This document shows, piece by piece, positions 18,416 to 27,565 of a stretch of 64,000 nt of DNA. Numbering within the stretch: the first letter of the stretch is position 1; every line of letters starts with the position of its first letter. The notes below the pieces were generated by a model. That model searched no databases. It saw only the letters and a list, made by a program, of their open reading frames with translations, and was not told the DNA's origin. The translations under genes were made by a program, and so were the position numbers. Source of the stretch: an uncultured Candidatus Poseidoniales archaeon (GTDB lineage: Archaea; Thermoplasmatota; Poseidoniia; Poseidoniales; Poseidoniaceae); the NCBI GenBank assembly GCA_905181785.1, contig CAJIZC010000014.1, positions 37,967-101,966 of the forward strand, given 5' to 3'.

Positions 18416-18862
18416 TCATCGCCAAAACATGTAGGAATCACGGCTTGATTCCCAAGGCAATCCGAATTGGATGCCAATCTCAGTGAGGATGACGTAGTTA
18501 AACAACAAGTATGTCAGGTAGGTGACGGTCAACACCAGCAACGAGGTGTTGATTATTTTTCGACGGGATTGTTTTGCTTGGTCGAGGGTGCATATGCCCT
18601 GGTTTCTGAAGTACACGGTCAATCCAATAACAACGCTGATTGCGGCCACAACGCCCATCAGCGGACGAAACCAACCGTATCCATCGCCGCCCCAGTAGAG
18701 GGTGTCGGAAAGAGCGGCTCCAGTCGAGACGGTTGCAAGCCCTAGCATCACCAAAACCACAGAGGGTAGGCAACACATCGAGGCGATCAATGTGGAGCCC
18801 GCAATGACCTTCCAGAGGGATTTGAGGGGGTTTGTTTCAACTTCCAATGGGACCTCTGACAC
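18416..18862 (-). CDS. Small MerT-like integral membrane protein
   Basis: 148 residues with three to four hydrophobic helices. The first helix has 'ASMCCLPSVVLVMLGLATVS', a Cys-Cys-x-Pro arrangement like the first helix of MerT/MerF mercuric-ion transporters. A single Cys in 'RNQGICTLDQAKQSRRK' follows a later helix on a loop. Resemblance to a metal or thiol transporter is by motif only. The start is a GTG; no strong ribosome-binding site is visible, so the N-terminus is uncertain. The gene converges on the phosphopantetheinyl transferase with no gap between stop codons. Confidence 0.6.
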   Translation of the reverse strand: MSEVPLEVETNPLKSLWKVIAGSTLIASMCCLPSVVLVMLGLATVSTGAALSDTLYWGGDGYGWFRPLMGVVAAISVVIGLTVYFRNQGICTLDQAKQSRRKIINTSLLVLTVTYLTYLLFNYVILTEIGIQFGLPWESSRDSYMFWR

Positions 18863-18907
18863 GAGTGGAGATTAGGAGACTTGCTTTTGAAGTGATGTTT
18901 TGGACAA

Positions 18908-20311
18908 TCATTCAAGATTCCGAACTTCCGGGGTCTGGTCAGCAATCAAGAATTCGAGCATTGCAGCCCACATCACGAATTGTATTGACTTCTGAAGTTC
19001 GGCTTCACCGCCCACTGAGGTGATCATGTTGTCCAGGGTGTCTTGAGGGGAGTGGTAAGCGCTGTAATCGTCGTCATAGGCGCCGAGGTGGAAGATTGTT
19101 TGAGCGCCTTTGTCGCGGAACGTGACATGGTCAGAACGCCCGAAGGTGTCCTCGTGAACATCCATTACAAGGTTGTAATGGTCATCCCAATGCATGTCGC
19201 ATCCAGCACCGTAGGATCCCTCAATTCGCAGGTCCATTGGCGCCTTCAGGATGTTTCGATGCACATGGTCCATCACGCCGGTAATTGCTAATTCATCGAT
19301 TTCGGGGTCGTTGTCCGGCCCTGACCAGGCGTGGTAAGGGAACGGGTCGCCGGTATCCTTCAACGCAGGCCAAGAGATGCCCATCATGTCCATGTTGATG
19401 TAGAACCGCAGTTCTTTGTCCTGGGGAAGGCAATAATCGCAATCATTGTTGGCAAACGCGTTGGAGCCGCGCAACCCTTCTTCTTCAGAAGACCAGAGTG
19501 CTAGGAAGGTGTCACATTCGAATTCCACATCCACGAACGCCTTGGCGAAGAGCATCATCGCCACCGTCCCTGCTGTGTTGTCGTAGGCTCCTTCGTAGGT
19601 GCCTCCCGCAGGTGGCGAAGCCGGTGGTGCAATGTCCATGTGAGCACCCATCCCTTGAACGCAAGCATCTGAACGACCGTCCTTCCAAGCGATGATGTTG
19701 AGTGATTCAGGTTGCGATGGGTTGAGGTGGTCGGTTACGCGCATAATGTGAGTTTCATACCCCAAACCTTCGAAGTGCCCGTGAAAGAAGCTTGCCGCCC
19801 GTTCAAATGCAGGGTTTGGACTTCCCATCCATCGGTTGATGTAGCCACCGCATTCGGTTGAATCGGTGCACACATTGAGGATGAATTTCATTTTGTCCAA
19901 CCATTCTTCCCCGTTGACGATTGGTGTGCCATTTTCAACCATCAGGTCAATCTCTGATGCTGTGCCATCGCTGTGAACAACCGTCAGCGTGGTTGAACTG
20001 ACGTATGGGGTGGTGAGGATCTTCCCATTGAGCAAATCACTGTTTTGAACTTGAATGACGCCAAGCGGTACGATGCTGTCATTGACGAACAGCAGAACGT
20101 CTTCTGGGACCACCAACCGTGTTCCTTCGCCTTCAAGGGTGAAGGTGTGCCACTCGCCCGCACTGAGCGAGGCTTCCCGCGCCGGTACAAAATCAATCAT
20201 GAGGGCGTTTTGATCGCCTCCATTTCCTTCTTCCGCTTCACCAAAGCATCCGGCAAGCGGCGCCATGAGCATCAAAGCAATCAGGCCAAAGGCACGCAGT
20301 GAGTAAGTCAT
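18908..20311 (-). CDS. M28-family zinc aminopeptidase, predicted lipoprotein
   Basis: 467 residues. The N-terminal signal has a lipobox-like 'LAGC' with Cys22, suggesting an extracellular, lipid-anchored protein. The C-terminal half has the di-zinc M28 set: 'GAHMDI' (His and Asp), 'GAYDNTAG' (bridging Asp), 'SSEEEGLRGS' (catalytic Glu pair), 'YINMDMMG' (Asp) and late 'YHSPQDTLDNM' (His). Family members remove N-terminal residues from peptides, so it likely feeds on exogenous protein, consistent with a heterotrophic plankton archaeon. The ATG is preceded by GGGAGC. It is transcribed divergently from the chaperone block. Confidence 0.88.
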   Translation of the reverse strand: MTYSLRAFGLIALMLMAPLAGCFGEAEEGNGGDQNALMIDFVPAREASLSAGEWHTFTLEGEGTRLVVPEDVLLFVNDSIVPLGVIQVQNSDLLNGKILTTPYVSSTTLTVVHSDGTASEIDLMVENGTPIVNGEEWLDKMKFILNVCTDSTECGGYINRWMGSPNPAFERAASFFHGHFEGLGYETHIMRVTDHLNPSQPESLNIIAWKDGRSDACVQGMGAHMDIAPPASPPAGGTYEGAYDNTAGTVAMMLFAKAFVDVEFECDTFLALWSSEEEGLRGSNAFANNDCDYCLPQDKELRFYINMDMMGISWPALKDTGDPFPYHAWSGPDNDPEIDELAITGVMDHVHRNILKAPMDLRIEGSYGAGCDMHWDDHYNLVMDVHEDTFGRSDHVTFRDKGAQTIFHLGAYDDDYSAYHSPQDTLDNMITSVGGEAELQKSIQFVMWAAMLEFLIADQTPEVRNLE

Positions 20312-20471
20312 GTTGCTCCCTGTTCTGTTGGCATCGTTGCCCCCTCTTATGGGTTCGCTTCTCAGGGGATACCATGTTTCTCGAGAGCAGTGGGCTCATT
20401 TGGTGAACTTGATATAGGGTGACTTCCACGCCACTATGTAACCGATGGTTCAGTAATGGAAGGTGGAGATG

Positions 20472-21170
20472 ATGACTGGAGCAGACGATTGGGAAGAAAA
20501 ACTGGTTGAGCAACTCGTGGAAATGTTCCGAAACATGGGCATGAACATGGATAAGGAGCAAATCCGAGGCATGATGGAACAGTTCCGTTCACAATTCGAA
20601 AACATGGGATTGGACGCAGAGAAACTCGCAAAAGGCGACGTCAACTTCAACTTTGATTTGTCCCAACTCGCTAAGATGTTTCAATCTGGTAAATCGATGG
20701 AGGACATCTTGGCCAACATCGGCATGGATCTCCAAGTCGATGCAAACGCGGTAGAAATTAAGGCCCCAGACGTGGACATTTCGCTCGATGAAATCATCAA
20801 TATTCCGGCAAACGATGTTTATCTTGAAGGCTGGAACATGGCTGTTACCGTCGATTTCACCCTTCGTGGCGAAGTCGAAGAGAGCGAACTTGAACTGGCT
20901 CTCGTCCGTCAAGGCCAACGCATCGAAGTCATCAAAGACACACTCCCTGAGCCACTGGCTCAAATTGACTTACCTCACCAATGCGAGGAACTGGTCGACT
21001 GGTCGTTGAACAACGGCATCCTCGACATCACCCTAAAACTCACTCCGCAAGGCTCGGCCGTCCCTGAGGACGATGCCAGTCCAGCGCCCCCTGAGGTCAG
21101 CATTGACCTTGGTGACAACGACGATAACGACGACGATGAAGACGACGACGGTGGTATCCCCATCTTTTGA
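20472..21170 (+). CDS. Hsp20/CS-domain-like protein
   Basis: 232 residues from the ATG at 20472, 5 bases after AGGTGG; a GTG at 20463 and an ATG at 20469 are alternatives. The N-terminal third is helical and Met-rich ('LVEMFRNMGMNMDKEQI'). The centre 'IINIPANDVYLEGWNMAVTVDF' through 'NNGILDITLKLTPQ' looks like an alpha-crystallin/CS beta sandwich (the GILDITLKL strand is typical of Hsp20). The C-terminus is a polyacidic Asp-rich tail. It ends 18 bases before dnaK, so a chaperone or co-chaperone role is likely. It could also substitute for missing DnaK partners, since no grpE or dnaJ is in the window. Confidence 0.6.
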   Translation: MTGADDWEEKLVEQLVEMFRNMGMNMDKEQIRGMMEQFRSQFENMGLDAEKLAKGDVNFNFDLSQLAKMFQSGKSMEDILANIGMDLQVDANAVEIKAPDVDISLDEIINIPANDVYLEGWNMAVTVDFTLRGEVEESELELALVRQGQRIEVIKDTLPEPLAQIDLPHQCEELVDWSLNNGILDITLKLTPQGSAVPEDDASPAPPEVSIDLGDNDDNDDDEDDDGGIPIF

Positions 21171-21188
21171 AAAAGGAAGTGAACATAA

Positions 21189-23081
21189 ATGAGCAAAGTG
21201 ATTGGAATTGACCTAGGAACGACAAACAGCTGTGTTGCAACGATTGAGAACGGAGAGCCCGTTGTCATCGCAAACGCAGAAGGCGCACGAACGACCCCTT
21301 CAGTCGTGGCTTTTGCCAAAGACGGAAGCGAACGCATGATTGGCGTCACCGCAAAGCGGCAAGCCGTCACTAACATCGATCGTACAATGATCTCTGTGAA
21401 GCGTCACATGGGAACCGATTGGAACACAAACGTTGACGGAACCGATTACACGCCACAAGAAATTTCAGCGTTCATCCTTCAAAAGTTGAAGGCGGATGCA
21501 GAGGCATACCTCGGTCACGAAGTCAAGCAAGCGGTCATCACCTGTCCTGCTTACTTCACCGACGCTCAACGAACCGCAACCAAGGATGCAGGACGAATTG
21601 CAGGCTTAGAAGTGCTGCGAATCATCAACGAACCAACCGCTGCGGCTCTGGCTTACGGCGTGGACAAAGGCGAAGACCAAACCATCCTCGTCTACGATCT
21701 CGGTGGTGGAACCTTCGACGTATCCGTCTTGGAAATCTATCAAGTCGACGGCCAGCCTCAAATTGAAGTCAAAGCAACAGCTGGAAACAACAAACTCGGT
21801 GGCGACGATTTCGACGATTTGGTCATTGATTGGATGGTTGCTGAATTCAAGCGCGACACTGGTATCGATCTCAGCAAAGACGCTCAAGCCATGTCCAGGC
21901 TCAAGGAAGCAGCAGAGAAGGCCAAAATCGAACTCTCTGGGACTCAACAAACTCAAATCAACCTCCCGTTCATCACCATGCGCGACGGTCAACCTGAACA
22001 CATGGACATGACGCTGAGCCGAGCCAAGTTCGAAGACCTCATCTCCAAACTCGTGGAAGCCACAATGGGTCCAACCCGGCAAGCCATGAAGGATGCCAAC
22101 CTCAAGAAGGGTGATGTCGATAAGGTCATTCTTGTCGGTGGTTCTACCCGTGTTCCTGCGGTTCAAGAAGCCGTTGAAAAAGAAGCAGGGAAAGCCCCAT
22201 ACAAAGGCATCAACCCTGATGAAGCGGTTGCCATGGGCGCCGCACTTCAAGCAGGAATCATTGCTGGTGACGAAGGTGTGTCTGACATTCTTTTGCTCGA
22301 TGTAACACCACTCACCCTCGGCATCGAAACCCTCGGTGGCGTCATGACGACCATGATTGAACGCAACACAACCATCCCTGCCCGACGGTCGGAGATCTAC
22401 TCGACAGCGAGCGACAACCAGCCAGCTGTGACCATTCACGTGCTTCAAGGCGAGCGGAACTTTGCCAAAGACAACGTCACCTTGGGAGAATTTACCCTCA
22501 TGGGGATTCCTGCCGCCCCGCGCGGAACGCCTCAAATCGAAGTCACCTTCGACATTGATGCAAACGGAATTGTCGATGTCAGTGCAAAAGACATGGGGAC
22601 TGGCAAGGAACAATCGGTCAAAATCGAAGCCCAGACCTCCCTCTCGGAAGACGACATTCAATCGAAGATCGCTGAAGCAGAAAAATTCGCCGAAGAAGAT
22701 CAAATGCGCAAAGCTAAGGTCGAACTTCGAAACATGGCAGATCAGGTTGTTTACCAAACCCGTCGTACCCTTGATGAATCCGCTGACAAACTTGACGATG
22801 CTGAAACCGATCCGGTGAAAGCACACCTCGATGAACTCGAAAAGATGGTGCAAGACGAAGACGGTAAGCCGTTGGAAATCGATGCCATCGATGACGCAGC
22901 GATTCAGGCCAAGGTCAAGGAAGTCGAAGAAGCCATGCACGGTGTGTCTGCAAAATTGTACGAAGCTGCAGCAGCAGAGATGGCTGAGCAAGACGGCTCT
23001 GGAGAAGATGGCGACATCGACGTAGGCGGCGATGACGTGGTCGATGCCGACTTCGAAGTTGTTGACGAAGACGAAGATTGA
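21189..23081 (+). CDS. dnaK: Hsp70 chaperone DnaK
   Basis: 630 residues, normal bacterial-type DnaK length. The ATPase domain is marked by '[14 protein letters not shown]', '[15 protein letters not shown]' and '[11 protein letters not shown]'; the linker to the peptide-binding domain by '[18 protein letters not shown]'. A helical lid follows, and the acidic tail '[18 protein letters not shown]' is of the classic type. It would bind unfolded segments in the cytoplasm with ATP-driven cycling. An AAAGGAAGTG ribosome-binding site precedes the start. It lies between the Hsp20-like gene and the thermosome. DnaK in archaea is generally regarded as bacterial in origin. Confidence 0.97.
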   Translation: MSKVIGIDLGTTNSCVATIENGEPVVIANAEGARTTPSVVAFAKDGSERMIGVTAKRQAVTNIDRTMISVKRHMGTDWNTNVDGTDYTPQEISAFILQKLKADAEAYLGHEVKQAVITCPAYFTDAQRTATKDAGRIAGLEVLRIINEPTAAALAYGVDKGEDQTILVYDLGGGTFDVSVLEIYQVDGQPQIEVKATAGNNKLGGDDFDDLVIDWMVAEFKRDTGIDLSKDAQAMSRLKEAAEKAKIELSGTQQTQINLPFITMRDGQPEHMDMTLSRAKFEDLISKLVEATMGPTRQAMKDANLKKGDVDKVILVGGSTRVPAVQEAVEKEAGKAPYKGINPDEAVAMGAALQAGIIAGDEGVSDILLLDVTPLTLGIETLGGVMTTMIERNTTIPARRSEIYSTASDNQPAVTIHVLQGERNFAKDNVTLGEFTLMGIPAAPRGTPQIEVTFDIDANGIVDVSAKDMGTGKEQSVKIEAQTSLSEDDIQSKIAEAEKFAEEDQMRKAKVELRNMADQVVYQTRRTLDESADKLDDAETDPVKAHLDELEKMVQDEDGKPLEIDAIDDAAIQAKVKEVEEAMHGVSAKLYEAAAAEMAEQDGSGEDGDIDVGGDDVVDADFEVVDEDED

Positions 23082-23084
23082 GTC

Positions 23085-23099
23085 AAACCGCACCGGTTT
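23085..23099 (+). promoter_or_regulatory. Inverted repeat AAACCG-CAC-CGGTTT between dnaK and thermosome
   Basis: A perfect 6-base inverted repeat with a 3-base centre begins 4 bases after the dnaK stop, 45 bases before the chaperonin start. It could be a transcription-factor half-site pair or a short hairpin affecting read-through between the two chaperone genes. Role inferred only. Confidence 0.3.
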
Positions 23100-23143
23100 A
23101 TGACAAGAGTTGACCTTATGGCGAGAAGTCCGGTGGGCCGACC

Positions 23144-24736
23144 ATGAGCGATGTTCCAATCCTGAAGGACACCGACCGGTCAACTGGCCGCGGTGCGCTC
23201 CAGAAGAACATACAAGCAGCGCTTGCGCTTGCTGGAGCTGTTCGCTCAACCCTCGGTCCAAGAGGCCTCGACAAGTTGCTCATCGATGATGACGGGCGAA
23301 CCATGGTGACCAATGACGGTGTGACCGTTTTGGAGTCTGCCAAGGTTGAACACCCTGTTGCTCGGATGATCATCAACGCCTCCTCAGTGCAGGATAAAAT
23401 TGCAAGGGACGGCACCACATCAACCGTTTTACTGAGTGCGGAAATGCTACAAAATGCTTGGCACCTTGTCACACAAGGCGTCCATCCAGCCATCATTGCT
23501 CGGGGTTTTCGAATGGCGGAAGACCACGCTCGTACGGAACTTCGCTCGCTTTCATTTGCTTCCAAACGCTCCCATCGGATTTTGGCGACCAAAACTTGCT
23601 TGACCGGTAAGGGCCATGAAAGCATGCAAACGCTGCTTGCGCAACTGGCTTTAGACGCAGCAGAAGCCATTCTTGTGGAAGATGAACAAGGCATCCAAGC
23701 CGATCCAACACGCGTCAAGGTACTCTCTCAATCAGGAGGCACCATTGGGGACAGTAAACTTGTGACCGGGCTTGTGCTTGCTAAAAACCGAATTCACGAC
23801 GACATGCCACGGCACATCAAAGGCGGAAAGATTCTGTTGATCGATGGCGGTATTGAACGCAGGGCTATGATGGGGAGCGTAAAACTAAACGTCACCTCGA
23901 CCGGCGTTTTGGATGCTTTTAGAGAAAAAGAAACAGCATTGCTCGGGGAGCAGGTGGCTCAACTGAAAGCGCTCGGTGTTGATCTCTTAGCCTGCAAGGA
24001 GGGCATCGACGACGATGCTCGAATGATGTTAACCAAAGCGGGCATCAAAGCGTTCCGAAGGGTCGCTCGTTCCGATCTGGACCTCTTAGCAAGAGGGTGT
24101 GGAGCGAGGCTTGTACACGATGTGAGTCGGGCCTCTGTTGCCGATTTAGGTGCCTTTATTTCCAGCAAAAATGAGACTTGGGGCAATACGGTCCACTGGA
24201 TTGTTGAAACAGAAGCCGGTGGCGCCACTTTCATCGCTCGAGGCAGTACGGAAGCGGTCTTGGGTGAAGTCGAACGTTGTTTTGCAGACGCTCTTGGTGT
24301 TGCTTGCCAACTTGTTGAAGACGCTCACCTCATCCCTGGAGGCGGTGCTACACAAGTCGCCCTCGCTCGACGTTTGCGCCGATACGCTGAATCCATCCCC
24401 GGTCGAGAACAACTGGGCGTGGAAGCTTTCGCTGATGCTCTTGAAGTGATTCCCCGAGTGCTGGCTGAAAACGCTGGCCTTGACCCGATTGATACCCTCC
24501 TCACCCTTGTGGCTGCACAAGCCAACGCAAGCGCTGAAACAGCAGACAGCATTGGCCTTGATGTGCTTGGGCGTCGACCGACCAACATGATTGAAATGGG
24601 GGTTCTTGAACCGCTTCTGATCCTCGATCAAGGCATTGCAGGTGCAACAGAAGCAGCAATTTCAGTTCTGCGCATTGACGATGTGCTCTGGGCCAAGCAG
24701 GACCCTGTAATGGCCGATGTCCCCGATATGGGATGA
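23144..24736 (+). CDS. Group II chaperonin (thermosome / TCP-1 family) subunit
   Basis: 530 residues. Features of the family: 'LGPRGLDKLLIDDDG', 'MVTNDGVTVLESAKVEHP', catalytic-loop 'ARDGTTSTVLL' (usually GDGTTT, so a Gly is Arg while the Asp is kept), a second catalytic Asp in 'CFADALGVA', 'LIPGGGATQVALA', and the conserved end 'TEAAISVLRIDDVLWAK'. It would form the double-ring ATP-driven folding chamber. The usual GGM-type C-terminal tail is absent and the protein ends 'DPVMADVPDMG'. The sequence is more divergent than a standard archaeal alpha or beta subunit. It sits 62 bases after dnaK on the same strand. Confidence 0.9.
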   Translation: MSDVPILKDTDRSTGRGALQKNIQAALALAGAVRSTLGPRGLDKLLIDDDGRTMVTNDGVTVLESAKVEHPVARMIINASSVQDKIARDGTTSTVLLSAEMLQNAWHLVTQGVHPAIIARGFRMAEDHARTELRSLSFASKRSHRILATKTCLTGKGHESMQTLLAQLALDAAEAILVEDEQGIQADPTRVKVLSQSGGTIGDSKLVTGLVLAKNRIHDDMPRHIKGGKILLIDGGIERRAMMGSVKLNVTSTGVLDAFREKETALLGEQVAQLKALGVDLLACKEGIDDDARMMLTKAGIKAFRRVARSDLDLLARGCGARLVHDVSRASVADLGAFISSKNETWGNTVHWIVETEAGGATFIARGSTEAVLGEVERCFADALGVACQLVEDAHLIPGGGATQVALARRLRRYAESIPGREQLGVEAFADALEVIPRVLAENAGLDPIDTLLTLVAAQANASAETADSIGLDVLGRRPTNMIEMGVLEPLLILDQGIAGATEAAISVLRIDDVLWAKQDPVMADVPDMG

Positions 24737-24808
24737 CCCTTCAAAACCAATTGAAGCGCCTCTTGACAGGATGGTTGTTCAAATAGGGGGGGTCGAAACC
24801 TCCTGCTG

Positions 24809-26380
24809 ATGGGAACCGACAAGGATATTTGCGTTGGTATCGACGACATTGCAATTCATTTCCCGCGTCTCTACATGGACATGAGGGATTTCGCTGAACT
24901 GCGGGGTGCAGATTTTGGAAAACTCAACAAAGGACTTGGTCTTGAAGCCATGGCCATTCCCGATGTTCACGAAGACACAGCCACTATGGGGGCAATGGCG
25001 GTTATGCAAATCATTGATCGCAACGGATTGGACCCAAACACCGTTGGACGAATGTACCTCGGAACCGAGTCTGCTTTAGACGGTGCCAAACCAACTGCAA
25101 CCTACATCGTCGATATGCTCACACAGCGCTATGAAGAGCGATATGGCTCGGCCTGCTTCAGGAACTGCGACGTGGTCGACATGACGTTTGCTTGCATTGG
25201 GGCAGTCGATGCGCTTCACACGACCTTAGACTGGGTTGCTCGTTCGACCGAACACGACGAGCGAGTTGGCATTGTCATTTTTTCAGACAACGCAAAATAC
25301 GCTCTCGAATCTTCCGGAGAATACACCCAGGGTGCAGGTGGCGGAGCGTTGCTCATTCGCCGCAACCCTCGGTTGCTGGAAATACCTGATTGCATTGGTG
25401 TTTCAACAACCCCAGTCCACGATTTCTTCAAGCCTCGGCGTGAAGTGACCCTTCGTTCAGTGATCACAAATGTTCTCCAACTGGCACAAGAAACGGGTCA
25501 AACGATGAAGAAAGGTCTTGTTGAACGCATGATACGACATTTGCCGGAATCAACCGTCCGCAAACTCGGTATTTTCTCTCACGGTGAAACCAGCGTTAGC
25601 GTCCACCGAGACGAGCCTATTTTCGATGGGCAGTATTCCAACCGCTGCTACCAATCTGCAGTCCGTCAAGCCTTCCACAACTTTGCAGAGAAAGCAGAAC
25701 GGCAAGGCCGTTACACGCATGCTGAGGACGAGAGGCTGACCGAACAATGGTCGAGGATCATCATGCACCTCCCCTATGCCTTCCAAGCCAAGCGCATGTT
25801 CCCTGATATTTTTCGTCACGACAGAGAAAAAACCGAGATGTGGGAACACATGGCAGAACAACTTGGACCAATGCCAGCAGAACACAATTCGGAAGACCCT
25901 CAAATCATTGAAATCTGGGAAAAAGCAATGGACGGTTATCGGCGCGCAATCTCCAAAACTCCAGAATACCTTGCGTTCCACGAAAGCCGAATTGAAAAGG
26001 GCCAGCGGGCGAGCAGCTTGATTGGCAATCAATACACGGGCTCTATTTTCCTCGCCCTCATGTCGACTTTTGAGTCGGATTTGGAAGAGAATTGCAACCT
26101 TGACAACACCTTGTTCGGACTGTGTGGCTATGGTTCAGGCGCCAAAGCCAAGGTGTTTGAAGGCAAAGTGAGTCCTCGATGGCGAGAAGTAGTTTCTCGC
26201 TGGCATCTCTTTGAACGCCTTGCAGGACGCATGGCGATTGACCATGTGACCTATGAAAACCTGCACAAGGGATTGCAGGATGAAAGCGTCGTCACACCAC
26301 AAGGTGAGTTCGCCTTGGTTGAAATCGGGGAAGAGGGTGTCCAAGAGGGCGCCCGCCGTTACCGATGGATCAGTGCTTGA
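24809..26380 (+). CDS. hmgS: Hydroxymethylglutaryl-CoA synthase
   Basis: 523 residues. Condenses acetyl-CoA with acetoacetyl-CoA to HMG-CoA, the first committed step of the mevalonate route to archaeal isoprenoid lipids. Visible: the nucleophile Cys in 'VVDMTFACIGAVDAL', the Glu/Ser region 'NAKYALESSGEYTQGAGGGA', and the His in 'IIMHLPYAFQAKRM', corresponding to the Cys-Glu-His set of the thiolase-fold family. It is about 130-170 residues longer than the compact archaeal form, with extra sequence between the catalytic halves. It could in principle be a polyketide beta-branching HMGS, but it is 6 kb from the megasynthase and not co-transcribed with it. It converges with the next gene, leaving a 2-base gap. 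Confidence 0.88.
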   Translation: MGTDKDICVGIDDIAIHFPRLYMDMRDFAELRGADFGKLNKGLGLEAMAIPDVHEDTATMGAMAVMQIIDRNGLDPNTVGRMYLGTESALDGAKPTATYIVDMLTQRYEERYGSACFRNCDVVDMTFACIGAVDALHTTLDWVARSTEHDERVGIVIFSDNAKYALESSGEYTQGAGGGALLIRRNPRLLEIPDCIGVSTTPVHDFFKPRREVTLRSVITNVLQLAQETGQTMKKGLVERMIRHLPESTVRKLGIFSHGETSVSVHRDEPIFDGQYSNRCYQSAVRQAFHNFAEKAERQGRYTHAEDERLTEQWSRIIMHLPYAFQAKRMFPDIFRHDREKTEMWEHMAEQLGPMPAEHNSEDPQIIEIWEKAMDGYRRAISKTPEYLAFHESRIEKGQRASSLIGNQYTGSIFLALMSTFESDLEENCNLDNTLFGLCGYGSGAKAKVFEGKVSPRWREVVSRWHLFERLAGRMAIDHVTYENLHKGLQDESVVTPQGEFALVEIGEEGVQEGARRYRWISA

Positions 26381-26382
26381 GT

Positions 26383-27435
26383 TCAAAAGTCCAAGACCAC
26401 TTTGCCGCACTTCCCGCCGATGGCCAATTTGACCGCTTCGGGGAACTCATCGATGCTCATCCGATGGGTGAGCACCCGTTCAACGTCAATAGCACCCTGT
26501 TCCAACAGCGCATGCATGGTGTCCCAAGTTGACCACATCTTCCTGCCGTTGATGCCCTTAAGGTGCAAGTAGCGGAACACAAGGTCGTTCATCGGGACTT
26601 CTGGTGTTGGGTTCCCGTACACGGAAAGCACATTGACATAACCTCCCATACGGGTGCTGTGAATCGTGTTGGCAAGGGCCTGTGCAGATCCTGAAAATTC
26701 ACACGAATTGTCCACGCCACGGCCCTCCGTTGCGTTCAGAATCTCAGCGATGACATCGTGGTCCTTACCGAGCACCAGGTCAGCACCGAGTTCCTTCGCC
26801 AGTTCCATTCTGTATTCATTGTCCCAATCGATGGCGATGATCATCCGTGCCCCCATGGCCTTGGCTGCGTTTACGGCAAACAACCCAATTGGCCCAAGGC
26901 CGTGGATCGCCACCGTTGCCCCCTCAACAGGCCCACCAGTAAGCGTATGGATTGCGTTGCCAAGCGGGTCTTGGATGGAAGCGTGACCGGGATCGAGTCC
27001 CTTAGGAATTCTTCGAGCGTTAACGGCGGGTGCTACGAAGTAAGGCCCAAATGCCCCATTGATGTGAACGCCAAAGATCGAGCCATTCTCACAGATGTGT
27101 GCATTGCCTTCATCGCAGCGAGGGCAGTTCCAACATGCGAAATGGCATTCAATGGCGACAAAATCTCCAACCGCGGGTTCGCTGACACCCTCGCCAACAG
27201 CAACAACCTCACCGCAAGTTTCGTGGCCTGTGATGGTGCCGAGCGGCACGTTTTCCTTGCTCCATTGGTCCCATTTCCAAATGTGGATGTCTGTGCCGCA
27301 GACGGAGGTTGAATGCGTCTTAACGAGCACTTCTCCCTGGGCAGGCGATGGCACAGGGTGCTGTTCTTGAGTGAAACCGCCGGTCTCGTCGAGGGTTTTG
27401 GTCCAAGCCATCATGGTGTTCGGAATGGTGCCCAT
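26383..27435 (-). CDS. tdh: L-threonine 3-dehydrogenase (zinc MDR family)
   Basis: 350 residues, the normal length. Oxidises L-threonine to 2-amino-3-ketobutyrate with NAD+. Catalytic zinc ligands are in 'SVCGTDIHIW' and 'ITGHETCGEVV'; a structural-zinc loop is 'CHFACWNCPRCDEGNAHIC'; the nucleotide site is 'VAIHGLGPIGLFAVNAAKA'. The 'SVCGTDIHIWKWDQWS' segment is characteristic of threonine dehydrogenases rather than alcohol dehydrogenases. It probably serves amino-acid catabolism. GGGAGAGC precedes the ATG. Confidence 0.9.
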   Translation of the reverse strand: MGTIPNTMMAWTKTLDETGGFTQEQHPVPSPAQGEVLVKTHSTSVCGTDIHIWKWDQWSKENVPLGTITGHETCGEVVAVGEGVSEPAVGDFVAIECHFACWNCPRCDEGNAHICENGSIFGVHINGAFGPYFVAPAVNARRIPKGLDPGHASIQDPLGNAIHTLTGGPVEGATVAIHGLGPIGLFAVNAAKAMGARMIIAIDWDNEYRMELAKELGADLVLGKDHDVIAEILNATEGRGVDNSCEFSGSAQALANTIHSTRMGGYVNVLSVYGNPTPEVPMNDLVFRYLHLKGINGRKMWSTWDTMHALLEQGAIDVERVLTHRMSIDEFPEAVKLAIGGKCGKVVLDF

Positions 27436-27565
27436 GCTCTCCCTCCCCCAGAGTTCAGCGCAGCCACCTTTTCATCCTTCGCTCACCTTGACAACATGCC
27501 AAACACGCGTTCCTTGAGGTATGTTGATATGGGAGGCGCGACGGCCTAAAAGCCCGTTGATGTGC

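Noticed and set aside
21606..23261. Open frame of about 550 codons on the minus strand opposite dnaK
   Set aside because: It lies fully antisense to a strongly conserved gene, has His/Phe/Val-rich composition with no motif, and arises from codon bias in the dnaK strand.
24809..26380. HMG-CoA synthase as a polyketide beta-branching enzyme
   Set aside because: It is 6 kb and several transcripts from the megasynthase, and the usual branching partners (a decarboxylating KS, two ECH proteins, a free ACP) are absent. The mevalonate role is simpler.
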